The position numbers and the translations under genes are program-made. The notes beneath the pieces were generated by a model. It did not search any database and was not told the DNA's origin. It was given only the letters and a program-made list of their open reading frames with translations. A DNA stretch of 64,000 nt, taken from the NCBI RefSeq assembly GCF_900112985.1, contig NZ_FONS01000001.1, forward strand, positions 57,720-121,719. Reading direction: 5' to 3'. Source of the stretch: Pedobacter antarcticus. Lineage in GTDB: Bacteria > Bacteroidota > Bacteroidia > Sphingobacteriales > Sphingobacteriaceae. Of this stretch, positions 1 through 8,082 are shown piece after piece (the first letter of the stretch is position 1; each line of letters begins with the position of its first letter).

Positions 1-815
1 TGAGTGATTACTCCAGCCAATACTCAGATTTAACCAAACTGGTTAGCAAGCAATATACGGGGTTAACTACCGGTCAATATCAAAAAGAGTTGTCAGCAAT
101 GCTAGAAAAGCTAGCAGAAATTGAGACACAACGTAAGCTCTCCGGCAAAGAGCTGCAAAGGAATAAACATCTTTTTCAGCAGGGTGTGATCCCGGAAGCT
201 GAATATGAGAAAAGCCTGTTTAACTACGAGCAGCTGGTTGTTCAGAAGAGATCTATTGAACAGCAACAACTCGCACAATGGCAGGCGCAGAAATTTGATA
301 TTCAGAGGAACCTTAATTCTGTAAATACAGATCTGAGAGGTGTGAATATTGAAATTAATAATTATATAATTAAGTCACCCGTTAATGGCCGTTTGGTAAA
401 TTATTCTGGTGTAAAACAAGGGAACTATTTACTGCAGGGTCAGGAAATAGTAGAAATATCTCCTGAAGACAAAATAATTGCCGAATGTATGGTCTCCCCT
501 TCCAATATCGGATTTATTAAAAAAGGACAAAAAGTCAAATTTCAGATAGACACCTATAATTACAACCAATGGGGAATGGTTGATGGTGATGTTTTTGATG
601 TCGACAAAAATATCGTTTCAAATTCTCAGACAGGTGAGCATTTCTTCAAGGTCAGGTGTACTATAGACAAAGATTTTCTGGAACTAAAAAATGGATATAA
701 AGGAAATATAACCAAGGGGCAGACTTTTACCGCTAGATTCTATCTGATCGACCGTACGCTCTGGCAGTTATTATTTGATAAAGTAGATGATTGGTTTAAC
801 CCCAAAATAATATAA
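1..815 (+). CDS. HlyD-family membrane fusion protein of a peptide exporter (5' end outside window)
   Basis: Periplasmic adaptor that should link the C39 ABC exporter just downstream to the TolC channel. The reading frame is open to the first bases of the window, so the N-terminal membrane anchor is missing. The visible part has a long charged coiled-coil hairpin, then a lipoyl-like segment containing SPVNGRLVNYSGVKQGNYL and a beta-rich C-terminal part, the usual order for HlyD proteins. Only 4 nt separate its stop from the exporter start, so the two are co-transcribed. The family call is firm; the cargo (the two GG peptides at 4746-5163) is inferred from position. Confidence 0.88.
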   Translation, partial: SDYSSQYSDLTKLVSKQYTGLTTGQYQKELSAMLEKLAEIETQRKLSGKELQRNKHLFQQGVIPEAEYEKSLFNYEQLVVQKRSIEQQQLAQWQAQKFDIQRNLNSVNTDLRGVNIEINNYIIKSPVNGRLVNYSGVKQGNYLLQGQEIVEISPEDKIIAECMVSPSNIGFIKKGQKVKFQIDTYNYNQWGMVDGDVFDVDKNIVSNSQTGEHFFKVRCTIDKDFLELKNGYKGNITKGQTFTARFYLIDRTLWQLLFDKVDDWFNPKII

Positions 816-819
816 GAAC

Positions 820-2985
820 ATGCAGAAAGGTTGTCTGATCAAACAACATGATATAAAAGATTGCGGAGCCGCCTGTTTGTCTTCTGTTGGTGCGAATTAT
901 GGTCTGAAATTGCCTATTGCTAAAATAAGACAGCTCTGTCATACTGATACCAGAGGAACAAACGTACTGGGCATGATCCAGGGTTTGAACAACATGGGGT
1001 TTAATGCTAAAGGTGTTAAAGGTGGTGTAGATGCTTTAGATAAAATACCTCTGCCTGCTATCGCTCACATAGTGGTACAACAGCAATTACATCATTATGT
1101 GGTAATCTATAAAGTAGATAAAGGTATTGTAACAGTAATGGACCCTGCTTACGGCAAGCTGGTAAAGTATACAGTTGAGGAGTTTGCTAAAGTCTGGACT
1201 GGGGTATTGATCCTGCTGGAACCTAATGAATACTTTGAGCAGAGAAATGAGAAAACTAATAATTTCAGTAGATTCTGGAATCTTATACAACCACATAAAT
1301 CTATTGTTTTCCAGGCTATTTTCGGCGCCATTGTGTATACAATCCTGGGTTTGTCTACTTCCATTTATATTGAGAAAATTACTGATTATGTACTGATTGA
1401 TGGTAATATACGTCTGTTAAACCTGCTATCGGGAGGCATGGTGATCATCTTGCTATTCCAGATTTTTATAGGCTCTTTTAAAAGTATTTTGATTCTTCAA
1501 ACTGGTCAGCGAATAGACAGATACCTCATCCTGGGATATTATAAACATCTTTTAACGTTGCCACAGAGATTTTTTGATACAATGAAGGTTGGTGAAATAA
1601 TCTCACGTGTCAATGATGCAGTAAAAATAAGGGCATTTATTAATGATGTATCTATTCAGATGCTTGTTAATATTTTTATCATTATTTTCTCTTTCGTTCT
1701 CATGTTCACCTACTATTGGAAACTTGCACTGATCATTGCAATCGTTATTCCCTTCTACTTCCTAGTATACTGGATTTCCAATAAACTGAATAAAAAGGTA
1801 GAACGTAGATTGATGGAAGAAGGTGCTGAACTCGAATCGCATTTGGTAGAGTCCCTGAATGCAATCAGAACGATCAAAACTTTCGGTGTAGAAGGATATT
1901 CCAATAATAAGACCGATACCAGATTCAGCCTTTTATTAAAAACGATCTATAAATCTGTAATGAATAGCCTGTTCTCGGCAAATGCGGCAGATTTCCTGTC
2001 CCGTTTATCTACTATAATATTAATGTGGTTTGGAGCAAAATATGTAATTGACCGTGTGATCACCCCTGGGGAGCTTCTATCATTCTATGCATTGATAGGC
2101 TATTTTACAGGTCCGGTTTCACAATTGATCGGCATGAACAAAACAATTCAAAATGCATTGATCGCTTCCGATCGTCTATTTGAAATTATGGATCTTGACC
2201 GAGAAGAAAATGAACAGGATAAAATCGATTTAAAGCCTGAAAATGTAGGTAATATTTATTTCAGAGATGTTTCGTTCAGCTATGGATCCAGGGCCGATAT
2301 ATTCAAGAAGTTTAACTGTGTATTTGAAAAAGGTAAAACATCTGCAATTGTCGGGGAAAGTGGTTCTGGTAAAACGACTATCGCTGCGTTGCTTCAAAAT
2401 TTGTATGCAATTAAAGAAGGGAAATTATTAATAGGTGATTACGACGTCAATTATATCTCCAATTTCTCATTGAGGAATATGGTATCGGTAGTACCTCAGC
2501 AGATTGATTTATTTTCAGGCAATGTTATCGAAAACATTGCTGTTGGAGAAGACTTTCCCGATGTCCAGCGGATTTTAGATATCTCCAAAAGTATTGGTAT
2601 ACTGTCTTTTATAGAAAAACTACCGAATGGTTTTCAGACCTATTTAGGAGAAAACGGCGCATTATTATCAGGTGGCCAGAAACAGCGTATTGCTATCGCA
2701 AGAGCACTGTATAAAAATCCGGAGATTTTGATATTGGACGAGGCTACTTCTTCTCTCGACACAGAGTCAGAACAAATAATTCAAAAAACACTCAAAGCCT
2801 TTAAAGACCAGGGAAAGACTATGATTATTATAGCCCACAGACTGAGTACAATTGCACATGCAGATATTATATATGTATTAAAAGATGGTCAGATTCTGGA
2901 GCAAGGGTCTCATAAGGAGCTGTTAGAAAGCGGGGAATTTTATAAAGAGATGTGGCGCAAACAAAGTTTATCACTTTCAAACTAA
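820..2985 (+). CDS. Peptidase C39-containing ABC transporter (peptide processing and export)
   Basis: Bifunctional exporter of 721 residues that removes double-glycine leaders and pumps the mature peptide across the inner membrane. The N-terminal C39 protease domain shows Gln9, catalytic Cys15 in DCGAAC, His92 in HHYVVI and Asp108 in DPAYGK, so the triad is complete. A membrane domain of about six segments follows (residues ~160-440), then the ATPase with Walker A GESGSGKTT (~510), signature LSGGQKQR (~616), Walker B ILILDEATSSLD and the H-loop IAHRLST. All catalytic motifs look intact. It lies between the HlyD and TolC genes and upstream of two GG-leader peptides. Confidence 0.96.
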   Translation: MQKGCLIKQHDIKDCGAACLSSVGANYGLKLPIAKIRQLCHTDTRGTNVLGMIQGLNNMGFNAKGVKGGVDALDKIPLPAIAHIVVQQQLHHYVVIYKVDKGIVTVMDPAYGKLVKYTVEEFAKVWTGVLILLEPNEYFEQRNEKTNNFSRFWNLIQPHKSIVFQAIFGAIVYTILGLSTSIYIEKITDYVLIDGNIRLLNLLSGGMVIILLFQIFIGSFKSILILQTGQRIDRYLILGYYKHLLTLPQRFFDTMKVGEIISRVNDAVKIRAFINDVSIQMLVNIFIIIFSFVLMFTYYWKLALIIAIVIPFYFLVYWISNKLNKKVERRLMEEGAELESHLVESLNAIRTIKTFGVEGYSNNKTDTRFSLLLKTIYKSVMNSLFSANAADFLSRLSTIILMWFGAKYVIDRVITPGELLSFYALIGYFTGPVSQLIGMNKTIQNALIASDRLFEIMDLDREENEQDKIDLKPENVGNIYFRDVSFSYGSRADIFKKFNCVFEKGKTSAIVGESGSGKTTIAALLQNLYAIKEGKLLIGDYDVNYISNFSLRNMVSVVPQQIDLFSGNVIENIAVGEDFPDVQRILDISKSIGILSFIEKLPNGFQTYLGENGALLSGGQKQRIAIARALYKNPEILILDEATSSLDTESEQIIQKTLKAFKDQGKTMIIIAHRLSTIAHADIIYVLKDGQILEQGSHKELLESGEFYKEMWRKQSLSLSN

Positions 2986-2991
2986 GATCGC

Positions 2992-4314
2992 ATGTTAAGA
3001 GTTTATCTGATTATAACCATTTTATTGGGGATCCAAAATATCATGTTTGCCCAAAAAACATGGAGTTTACTCGACTGTATTAGGTACGCTGAAGAAAATA
3101 ATCTGAATATTAAAAATAAGAGGATCGAAAATGATATTAAACAAATAGGTGTCAAACAGGCTAAAAACTCAAGATTACCAGATATAAATGGCTATGTAAA
3201 TGCATACTCGAATTTCGGGCAATCACAAGATGTTTTTGGTAATACACAAAGAAATGATAACCTGAATAACAGCATGGGTGTTGCTTCCGAAATCACGATT
3301 TTCAACAAGGGAAAGCTTAAAAAACAGATAGAGCGGTCTAAAATAGATGTTAGATTATCTGAATTTGATGTAAAAATAGAAAACAGAAATTTAATTATTG
3401 AAGTTATACAGGAGTACCTTAACGTATTACTAAACAAGGAGATTGTGAAAATGACCGAAGCTGCCGTAAGTTATTCATCCAGACAATTTGAAAAAGCCGT
3501 AATTACAACAAAGGCTGGAAGTACTGCGCTTACTGTCCAGTATGAGGCACAAGCAAATCTTGCACGTGAAAAACAAAAACTTGAATCTTCTCGAATAGAT
3601 GTAAAAAGATCACTAATGCAGTTAGCGCAGTTACTTCAACTAAATGATTATACTTCATTTGAAATACAGAATAGCGAAGTCAGCGAGACTGAAATTAATG
3701 CAATGATTTATAACCGCGAGCATTTACTGGAGAAATCGTATCGCGTGCAGCCGTCTCTGTTAAAATATACTGATCTGATCAAGGGAGTAGAATACGATAC
3801 TGAACTTCTCAGAACACAGTACTACCCTACTGTATCCGGAAGGGCAACATTGGGTACAACCAATTTCAGCGCTATCGGTGCAGGGCAGCATTTCAACTTT
3901 TTCAGGCAGACAAAGGACAACTTCGCTCAGCAAATAGCACTTACTATAAATATACCTATTTATAACAGACGAAAAACTGAGCTTCAGATTAAACAAAATG
4001 ACTTCCTGAAAAACCAAATGCTGAACCAACAGAAGCTAGAGAAAGAGAATATCCGAATAGAAGTCGAAAGTGCCGACTTTGACTGGCTATCCAATTATCA
4101 GAAATATTTAGCGGCAAAGGAAGTCGTTAGCAGTAGTAAAATTGCCTTGGAGTACACCGAGAAGAGTTACGAAGCGGGACGCAGCACGATATATGATTTA
4201 AATAATTCCAGGAACAACTACCTGCAGTCCCAGAGTGATCTGATCAGTTCGAAGTACAGCTGCTATTTCAATAAAAAGCTTTTAAATTATTATATAAGTG
4301 AGACAGTTAATTGA
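2992..4314 (+). CDS. TolC-family outer membrane efflux protein
   Basis: Outer-membrane exit duct of 440 residues for the type I secretion system. A short signal peptide (MLRVYLIITILLGIQNIMFA) is followed by the typical start of mature TolC proteins (WSLLDCIRYAEENNLNI) and two long helical repeats with many N and Q residues. The gene begins 6 nt after the exporter, completing the HlyD-ABC-TolC trio. Length fits the family. Nothing looks damaged. Confidence 0.93.
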   Translation: MLRVYLIITILLGIQNIMFAQKTWSLLDCIRYAEENNLNIKNKRIENDIKQIGVKQAKNSRLPDINGYVNAYSNFGQSQDVFGNTQRNDNLNNSMGVASEITIFNKGKLKKQIERSKIDVRLSEFDVKIENRNLIIEVIQEYLNVLLNKEIVKMTEAAVSYSSRQFEKAVITTKAGSTALTVQYEAQANLAREKQKLESSRIDVKRSLMQLAQLLQLNDYTSFEIQNSEVSETEINAMIYNREHLLEKSYRVQPSLLKYTDLIKGVEYDTELLRTQYYPTVSGRATLGTTNFSAIGAGQHFNFFRQTKDNFAQQIALTINIPIYNRRKTELQIKQNDFLKNQMLNQQKLEKENIRIEVESADFDWLSNYQKYLAAKEVVSSSKIALEYTEKSYEAGRSTIYDLNNSRNNYLQSQSDLISSKYSCYFNKKLLNYYISETVN

Positions 4315-4340
4315 AAAATCTAATCTTTAAAAACAACATT

Positions 4341-4658
4341 ATGCAACTATTTAAGTATATCGACAGAATTAATCTGATTGATAAGTTAATAAAGCAAAGA
4401 AGAACCGGAACCCCAAGTGAATTGGCTAAAAGATTAAACATTTCGGTATCCAGATTAGCAAGGATGGTAGAGTATATGAAAATTAAAGGTGCGCCGATAT
4501 GTTTCGATAGAATCTGCTGTAGTTATTACTATAAATATGAATATTCATTCCAGATCAAAATCCAGATTGAATCCATTGAAGAAGCCGATCTAAAAGCCAT
4601 ATCTGCTGGTCAATCTTTTTTTTCAAATAATTTTCCCAATGCTTTTTTTGTGCATTGA
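4341..4658 (+). CDS. Small helix-turn-helix protein of the peptide-export cassette
   Basis: A 105-residue protein with an N-terminal HTH segment (KQRRTGTPSELAKRLNISVSR, about residues 16-36) resembling small DeoR/HTH_11-like proteins that sit beside GG-peptide loci in Bacteroidota. The frame could begin at a TTG at 4311 overlapping the TolC stop, but the ATG at 4341 starts at the conserved-looking MQLFKYIDRINLI, so it is preferred. The C-terminus is low in complexity (SFFSNNFPNAFFVH) and may be shortened. It probably regulates the peptide genes; this is inference from position only. Confidence 0.72.
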   Translation: MQLFKYIDRINLIDKLIKQRRTGTPSELAKRLNISVSRLARMVEYMKIKGAPICFDRICCSYYYKYEYSFQIKIQIESIEEADLKAISAGQSFFSNNFPNAFFVH

Positions 4659-4676
4659 GTAAAGCTAATTTAGATA

Positions 4677-4688
4677 TGTTGATCAACA
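4677..4688. promoter_or_regulatory. 12-bp perfect palindrome upstream of the peptide genes
   Basis: The sequence TGTTGATCAACA reads identically on both strands and lies 57 nt before the ATG of the first precursor peptide and 18 nt after the HTH gene. A symmetric site here could be an operator for that HTH protein. No clear promoter boxes were recognised around it, so function is only suggested. Confidence 0.3.
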
Positions 4689-4745
4689 CAAGGGAATTTC
4701 GAAAACCTTTAACAGAGTAGAAACTTAAATTTTAAATTAAAAAAA

Positions 4746-4934
4746 ATGGAAAATTTACAATTAGCGACATTAAACGTAGAGGAATTAGATTCAGACAATT
4801 TAATGAACACTGACGGAGGTTTTATTCCTCTTGTAATTTGGGGTGTTTCATTTACAGCTGCACAGGTAGCTGGTGGTGCGGGTGCAGTTTTTCTAGCCGG
4901 AATGGGCATAGGCGCCGCAGTAGCCGCACAATAA
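4746..4934 (+). CDS. Double-glycine leader precursor peptide 1 (class IIb bacteriocin-like)
   Basis: A 62-residue precursor. An acidic leader ends in NTDGG at residues 21-25, the classic C39 cleavage site. The predicted 37-residue mature peptide is hydrophobic and rich in Gly and Ala (VAGGAGAVFLAGMGIGAAV), with small-residue motifs suited to helix packing in a membrane, as in two-peptide bacteriocins. It has no cysteines, so no lanthionine or disulfide is expected. It sits next to a second GG peptide and downstream of a C39 exporter. Whether it is a toxin or a signal cannot be told from sequence. Confidence 0.85.
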   Translation: MENLQLATLNVEELDSDNLMNTDGGFIPLVIWGVSFTAAQVAGGAGAVFLAGMGIGAAVAAQ

Positions 4935-4974
4935 TTTAAAAATTAACCTATTTTATCATTTAAACCTAATACCT

Positions 4975-5163
4975 ATGAATTCATTAGAAGCAATTGATGA
5001 GAAAATCTTTTCTTTAAATAGTTTAAGTCAGGAAGAACTGACGGAAACGGAAGGCGGAATTGCTCCTCTTCTTGTAGTTGGCGCAATCTATGTAGGATCT
5101 GCTGTTGCAGGGGGTCTTGCCGGGTACGGCTTGTATAAAGCTCTGGACTGGGCATTAAATTAA
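4975..5163 (+). CDS. Double-glycine leader precursor peptide 2 (class IIb bacteriocin-like)
   Basis: A second 62-residue precursor, 40 nt after the first. Its leader has the expected L..E.L spacing and ends in TETEGG at residues 23-28. The predicted mature part is 34 residues, starts IAPLLVVGAIYVGS, contains GGLAG (a GxxxG motif) and ends in a more polar, aromatic segment (YKALDWALN). The pairing with peptide 1 and matching lengths fit a two-component bacteriocin. The two leaders share only the GG site and general acidity, so this is not a simple recent duplication. Confidence 0.85.
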   Translation: MNSLEAIDEKIFSLNSLSQEELTETEGGIAPLLVVGAIYVGSAVAGGLAGYGLYKALDWALN

Positions 5164-5181
5164 AAACTAAAATATATTATT

Positions 5182-5286
5182 ATGGATTTAATAAAAAATA
5201 AAAAGAACGTAATCACATTTGCTTTTTGGATTTTCTTAGTATCCATGTTAATAGGAGCTTATGTAGCTTATAATTCACACATGTAG
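5182..5286 (+). CDS. 34-residue single-span membrane peptide (possible immunity or accessory peptide)
   Basis: Short ORF starting at ATG 5182, 18 nt after the second precursor stop. It encodes a lysine-rich start (MDLIKNKKN), one hydrophobic span (VITFAFWIFLVSMLIGAYVAY) of about 21 residues and a short polar tail (NSHM). There is no GG leader, so it is not exporter cargo. It is the last gene before the cassette terminator, the place where immunity genes of two-peptide bacteriocins often lie. A role in self-protection is inference; it could also be a small accessory membrane peptide or not be translated. Confidence 0.6.
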   Translation: MDLIKNKKNVITFAFWIFLVSMLIGAYVAYNSHM

Positions 5287-5311
5287 GGTTTATTCCCAAA
5301 ATGTGTATTTA

Positions 5312-5345
5312 ACGAAAAGCAGGGTTTTATTACCCTGCTTTTCGT
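5312..5345 (+). terminator. Intrinsic terminator of the peptide-export cassette
   Basis: A perfect 13-bp stem (ACGAAAAGCAGGG paired with CCCTGCTTTTCGT) around an 8-nt loop lies 25 nt after the 34-residue ORF. The T-rich strand lies inside the stem rather than after it. It marks the end of the operon that begins before the window. Confidence 0.8.
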
Positions 5346-5414
5346 ATTTAAGGACCAATCCCCAGCATATTTGAGTCAAAAAATGTATCTTATCAAGACT
5401 TACCAGTATATACT

Positions 5415-6239
5415 ATGAAAATTGACAGAGATTTAAAGCTTGCGGTATTAATTGATGCCGATAATGTACCCTACGCCAACGTAAAAGAAATGTTCGAAGA
5501 GATTGCAAAATATGGTACACCAACTTTTAAAAGAATCTATGCCGATTGGACAAAACCAACCGTTTCAGGTTGGAAAAAAGTTCTGCTGGAAAATGCAATT
5601 ACGCCTATCCAGCAGTATAGTTATTCAAGTGGAAAAAACTCGAGTGATAGTGCACTTATTATCGACGCCATGGATATTCTTTATACCGGTAAAGTTGATG
5701 GTTTTTGTATTGTGTCAAGCGACAGCGACTTTACCCGTCTGGCAACAAGGCTTAGGGAAGCAGGAATGAAAGTGATTGGTATAGGAGAAAAAAAGACTTT
5801 GCTCCCATTTATTACAGCATGCGATAAGTTTATTTACATAGAAATTCTTAACCGAAATCCGGTTCCATCAGAAGAGGTTAGTTCGTCTCCGGAAACATCA
5901 ATTAATAAGACAACTGCAATACAGCCACTGAATAAAGTAGACCCATCAATTATTAAATTATTCACGGACAGTATAACAGATTTGGCAGACGAGGACGGAT
6001 GGGCATATCTTGGTGATTTAGGCAACCTTATGATTAAGAAAAAACCTGACTTTGATTCCAGGAACTATGGATTTTCAAAACTGCTTCCGCTGATTAAAAG
6101 CACGAACCGTTTTGAAGTAGATGAAAGAGATAGTGGTAAGCCAAATATCAAACATATATATATTAAAAAGCTTACCAGCGCTACCGAAAAAGTAACCAAA
6201 CAACGCAGAAATGGCCGGAAAAGGGATTCAGGTACATAG
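5415..6239 (+). CDS. NYN (LabA-like PIN) domain protein with C-terminal OST-HTH/LOTUS domain
   Basis: A 274-residue protein. The N-terminal half is a NYN nuclease-like domain with acidic residues in VLIDADN (Asp14, Asp16), SSDSALIIDAMD and SSDSDF, the places where the family binds metal. Residues about 178-255 form a LOTUS/OST-HTH domain (DEDGWAYLGDLGNLMIKKKP, then YGFSKLLPLI), which binds RNA in known cases. The architecture suggests RNA cleavage or surveillance. It is monocistronic, with a terminator upstream and a convergent gene starting 7 nt after its stop. Confidence 0.88.
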   Translation: MKIDRDLKLAVLIDADNVPYANVKEMFEEIAKYGTPTFKRIYADWTKPTVSGWKKVLLENAITPIQQYSYSSGKNSSDSALIIDAMDILYTGKVDGFCIVSSDSDFTRLATRLREAGMKVIGIGEKKTLLPFITACDKFIYIEILNRNPVPSEEVSSSPETSINKTTAIQPLNKVDPSIIKLFTDSITDLADEDGWAYLGDLGNLMIKKKPDFDSRNYGFSKLLPLIKSTNRFEVDERDSGKPNIKHIYIKKLTSATEKVTKQRRNGRKRDSGT

Positions 6240-6246
6240 ACCTGAA

Positions 6247-7983
6247 TTATACCAGTTCCGGTGCTTCATTTCCTGAAAGGCTTTTCATAATAGTTTCAGA
6301 CGCTGCTTCGCAAAAATCTATGCCTGAATAATCGGGGTTAAATCCACCAATATAGGGCACAGCCATAATATAAATCCGCTCATTAGTTTTACCATAACGG
6401 TCAATAATCTGGAAATTATCATTAATTGTTACACCAGGCACTATCAGGTGATACTTTTCATTATTATCTTTTATTACCATTTCATTCCCCTTGTCCTGCT
6501 CTGCCCTCCCGGCATCTTCAGATTGAAATTGTAACATCGCAGGGCTAACTGCACCGGCATTGACCAGCCCTTTAAATGGGAAATCCTGAAATGACAGATG
6601 CGGTTGGCCAACACAATCGACAAAAGTCTGAAAATGTATACTGATATCATTTCCACTTTCATCCTTATATAAATAGACTGCACCGCCTGTTTCTCCAGGA
6701 CTAACCTCACTTTCATTGCCAACTGCTACAATACTTAAAACACCAGCGTCATGCAGCGCAAACAACTCTTTACAAGAACTCTGTGGTACAAATGCGATTA
6801 CAATTGAAATAAGTGGCATGAGCACATTCTGCAGTCTCTGCATATCTTCGGCAGAAAGATATTTAGCGGGATAATTCATGGCATAACTCAATATTGCCAG
6901 CATCTCCTTCCAATAAATAGATTCCTCTCTTTCAATAGATTGTTCGGCCTCCACATATTCTTTTCGGAATAACGTAAACGGCTCGATCTCTTCGCGCATA
7001 CCCATCATTGTATCTACGAATTCTTCTAGCGCCATATCCTTAACTTTCGCATAGAATGCCGGAGCTTTTTCCCTAAAGAGCTGCTTGAAGTTTTTTTCGA
7101 AAATATAGTCCAATGAGATAAATCCACCATTATGCTGAATGTTATTTCTCATTTCCTGACGACTGATTAGCACTTCTTTTCCCAAATGTGAATCTTCCAG
7201 ATGAAAACGGATCGCCGGCAATAATCCATTTCGCGAATGCATCACCAGACGAAATTCCGGGCTATCTGAGTTTAATACATAACTCACCCTTCCATTATTA
7301 TCAGTTTCAAATTCTCCGTTGAACCGGGCCATAGTCCTGATTGCATCAATAGCCGTAAGTGAAGAGCCTTTAATTCCAACAGGATGATTGAGTTGAAGCG
7401 CAAGTTTTTTAGGTGGATAAGGTGAATCATAATAACCAGAAACCTTTCCTTCGTATTTCTTTGGCCAATTGTGCCCCGTGCAAATTATAATTGTGTCGAA
7501 GGATTGCTTACCGGTATCTGCAATAAAAACATCAACCTTCCCCCGAGAAGGATGGTCTATAATATCGGTAACCTCACTATTCAAATTTACGATTGTACGG
7601 ATTCCGATTTTCTCCGCTTGCTGACGGAGTAATTCGAACTGAGCTGACAAGTATTTACCAAAAAAAAGGCGTGGCAAAACTTTGTATTCATTAAAGTTAA
7701 GTGGATCGATGCCAAATAAGTTTAAAATCTCCTCCGGTGCAGTCTTCACCCAATCTTCAATAGAACTGAACAGGACAGGAATCTCATTATCTGAAACATT
7801 TGTGATGTGCTCCGAATTCGCCCCCTCAATACTGTATGGCATGCCCGCGCCCAAATAGCTTTTTCTTTCAAAAATTTGTATCTCAACGTTTGTATTACCG
7901 GACTCTAAAAGTCTTTTATACATAAACAAACCAGCAGGTCCTCCACCAAGGATAGCAATTCTTTGCATTAAGTTTTGGCTCAT
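6247..7983 (-). CDS. FAD/NAD(P)-binding protein (NAD_binding_9 type)
   Basis: A 578-residue protein with a dinucleotide fold at the very start (IAILGGGPAGLFMYKRL) and an acidic strand end (IFERKSYLGAGMPYS), the pattern of the FAD-NAD(P)-binding family related to hydroxyacylglutathione-type or lysine hydroxylase-like flavoproteins. A second nucleotide-binding strand (DTIIICTGHNWP) supports this. The substrate is unknown. An internal ATG at 7968 is an alternative start. It converges on the NYN gene with almost no spacer. Confidence 0.8.
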   Translation of the reverse strand: MSQNLMQRIAILGGGPAGLFMYKRLLESGNTNVEIQIFERKSYLGAGMPYSIEGANSEHITNVSDNEIPVLFSSIEDWVKTAPEEILNLFGIDPLNFNEYKVLPRLFFGKYLSAQFELLRQQAEKIGIRTIVNLNSEVTDIIDHPSRGKVDVFIADTGKQSFDTIIICTGHNWPKKYEGKVSGYYDSPYPPKKLALQLNHPVGIKGSSLTAIDAIRTMARFNGEFETDNNGRVSYVLNSDSPEFRLVMHSRNGLLPAIRFHLEDSHLGKEVLISRQEMRNNIQHNGGFISLDYIFEKNFKQLFREKAPAFYAKVKDMALEEFVDTMMGMREEIEPFTLFRKEYVEAEQSIEREESIYWKEMLAILSYAMNYPAKYLSAEDMQRLQNVLMPLISIVIAFVPQSSCKELFALHDAGVLSIVAVGNESEVSPGETGGAVYLYKDESGNDISIHFQTFVDCVGQPHLSFQDFPFKGLVNAGAVSPAMLQFQSEDAGRAEQDKGNEMVIKDNNEKYHLIVPGVTINDNFQIIDRYGKTNERIYIMAVPYIGGFNPDYSGIDFCEAASETIMKSLSGNEAPELV

Positions 7984-8082
7984 AAGTTAATGAGAGTGCC
8001 TGTTTATTCAGGCGAGACTCAGGCACATATAAGAACAAAAACTGGAAATTGTTTGCCCGATTTTTATAATTCGAATTAAATG

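Noticed and set aside
4311..4340. TTG start for the small HTH protein overlapping the TolC stop
   Set aside because: The ATG at 4341 starts at the family-like MQLFKYIDRI; the ten-residue extension adds nothing recognisable.
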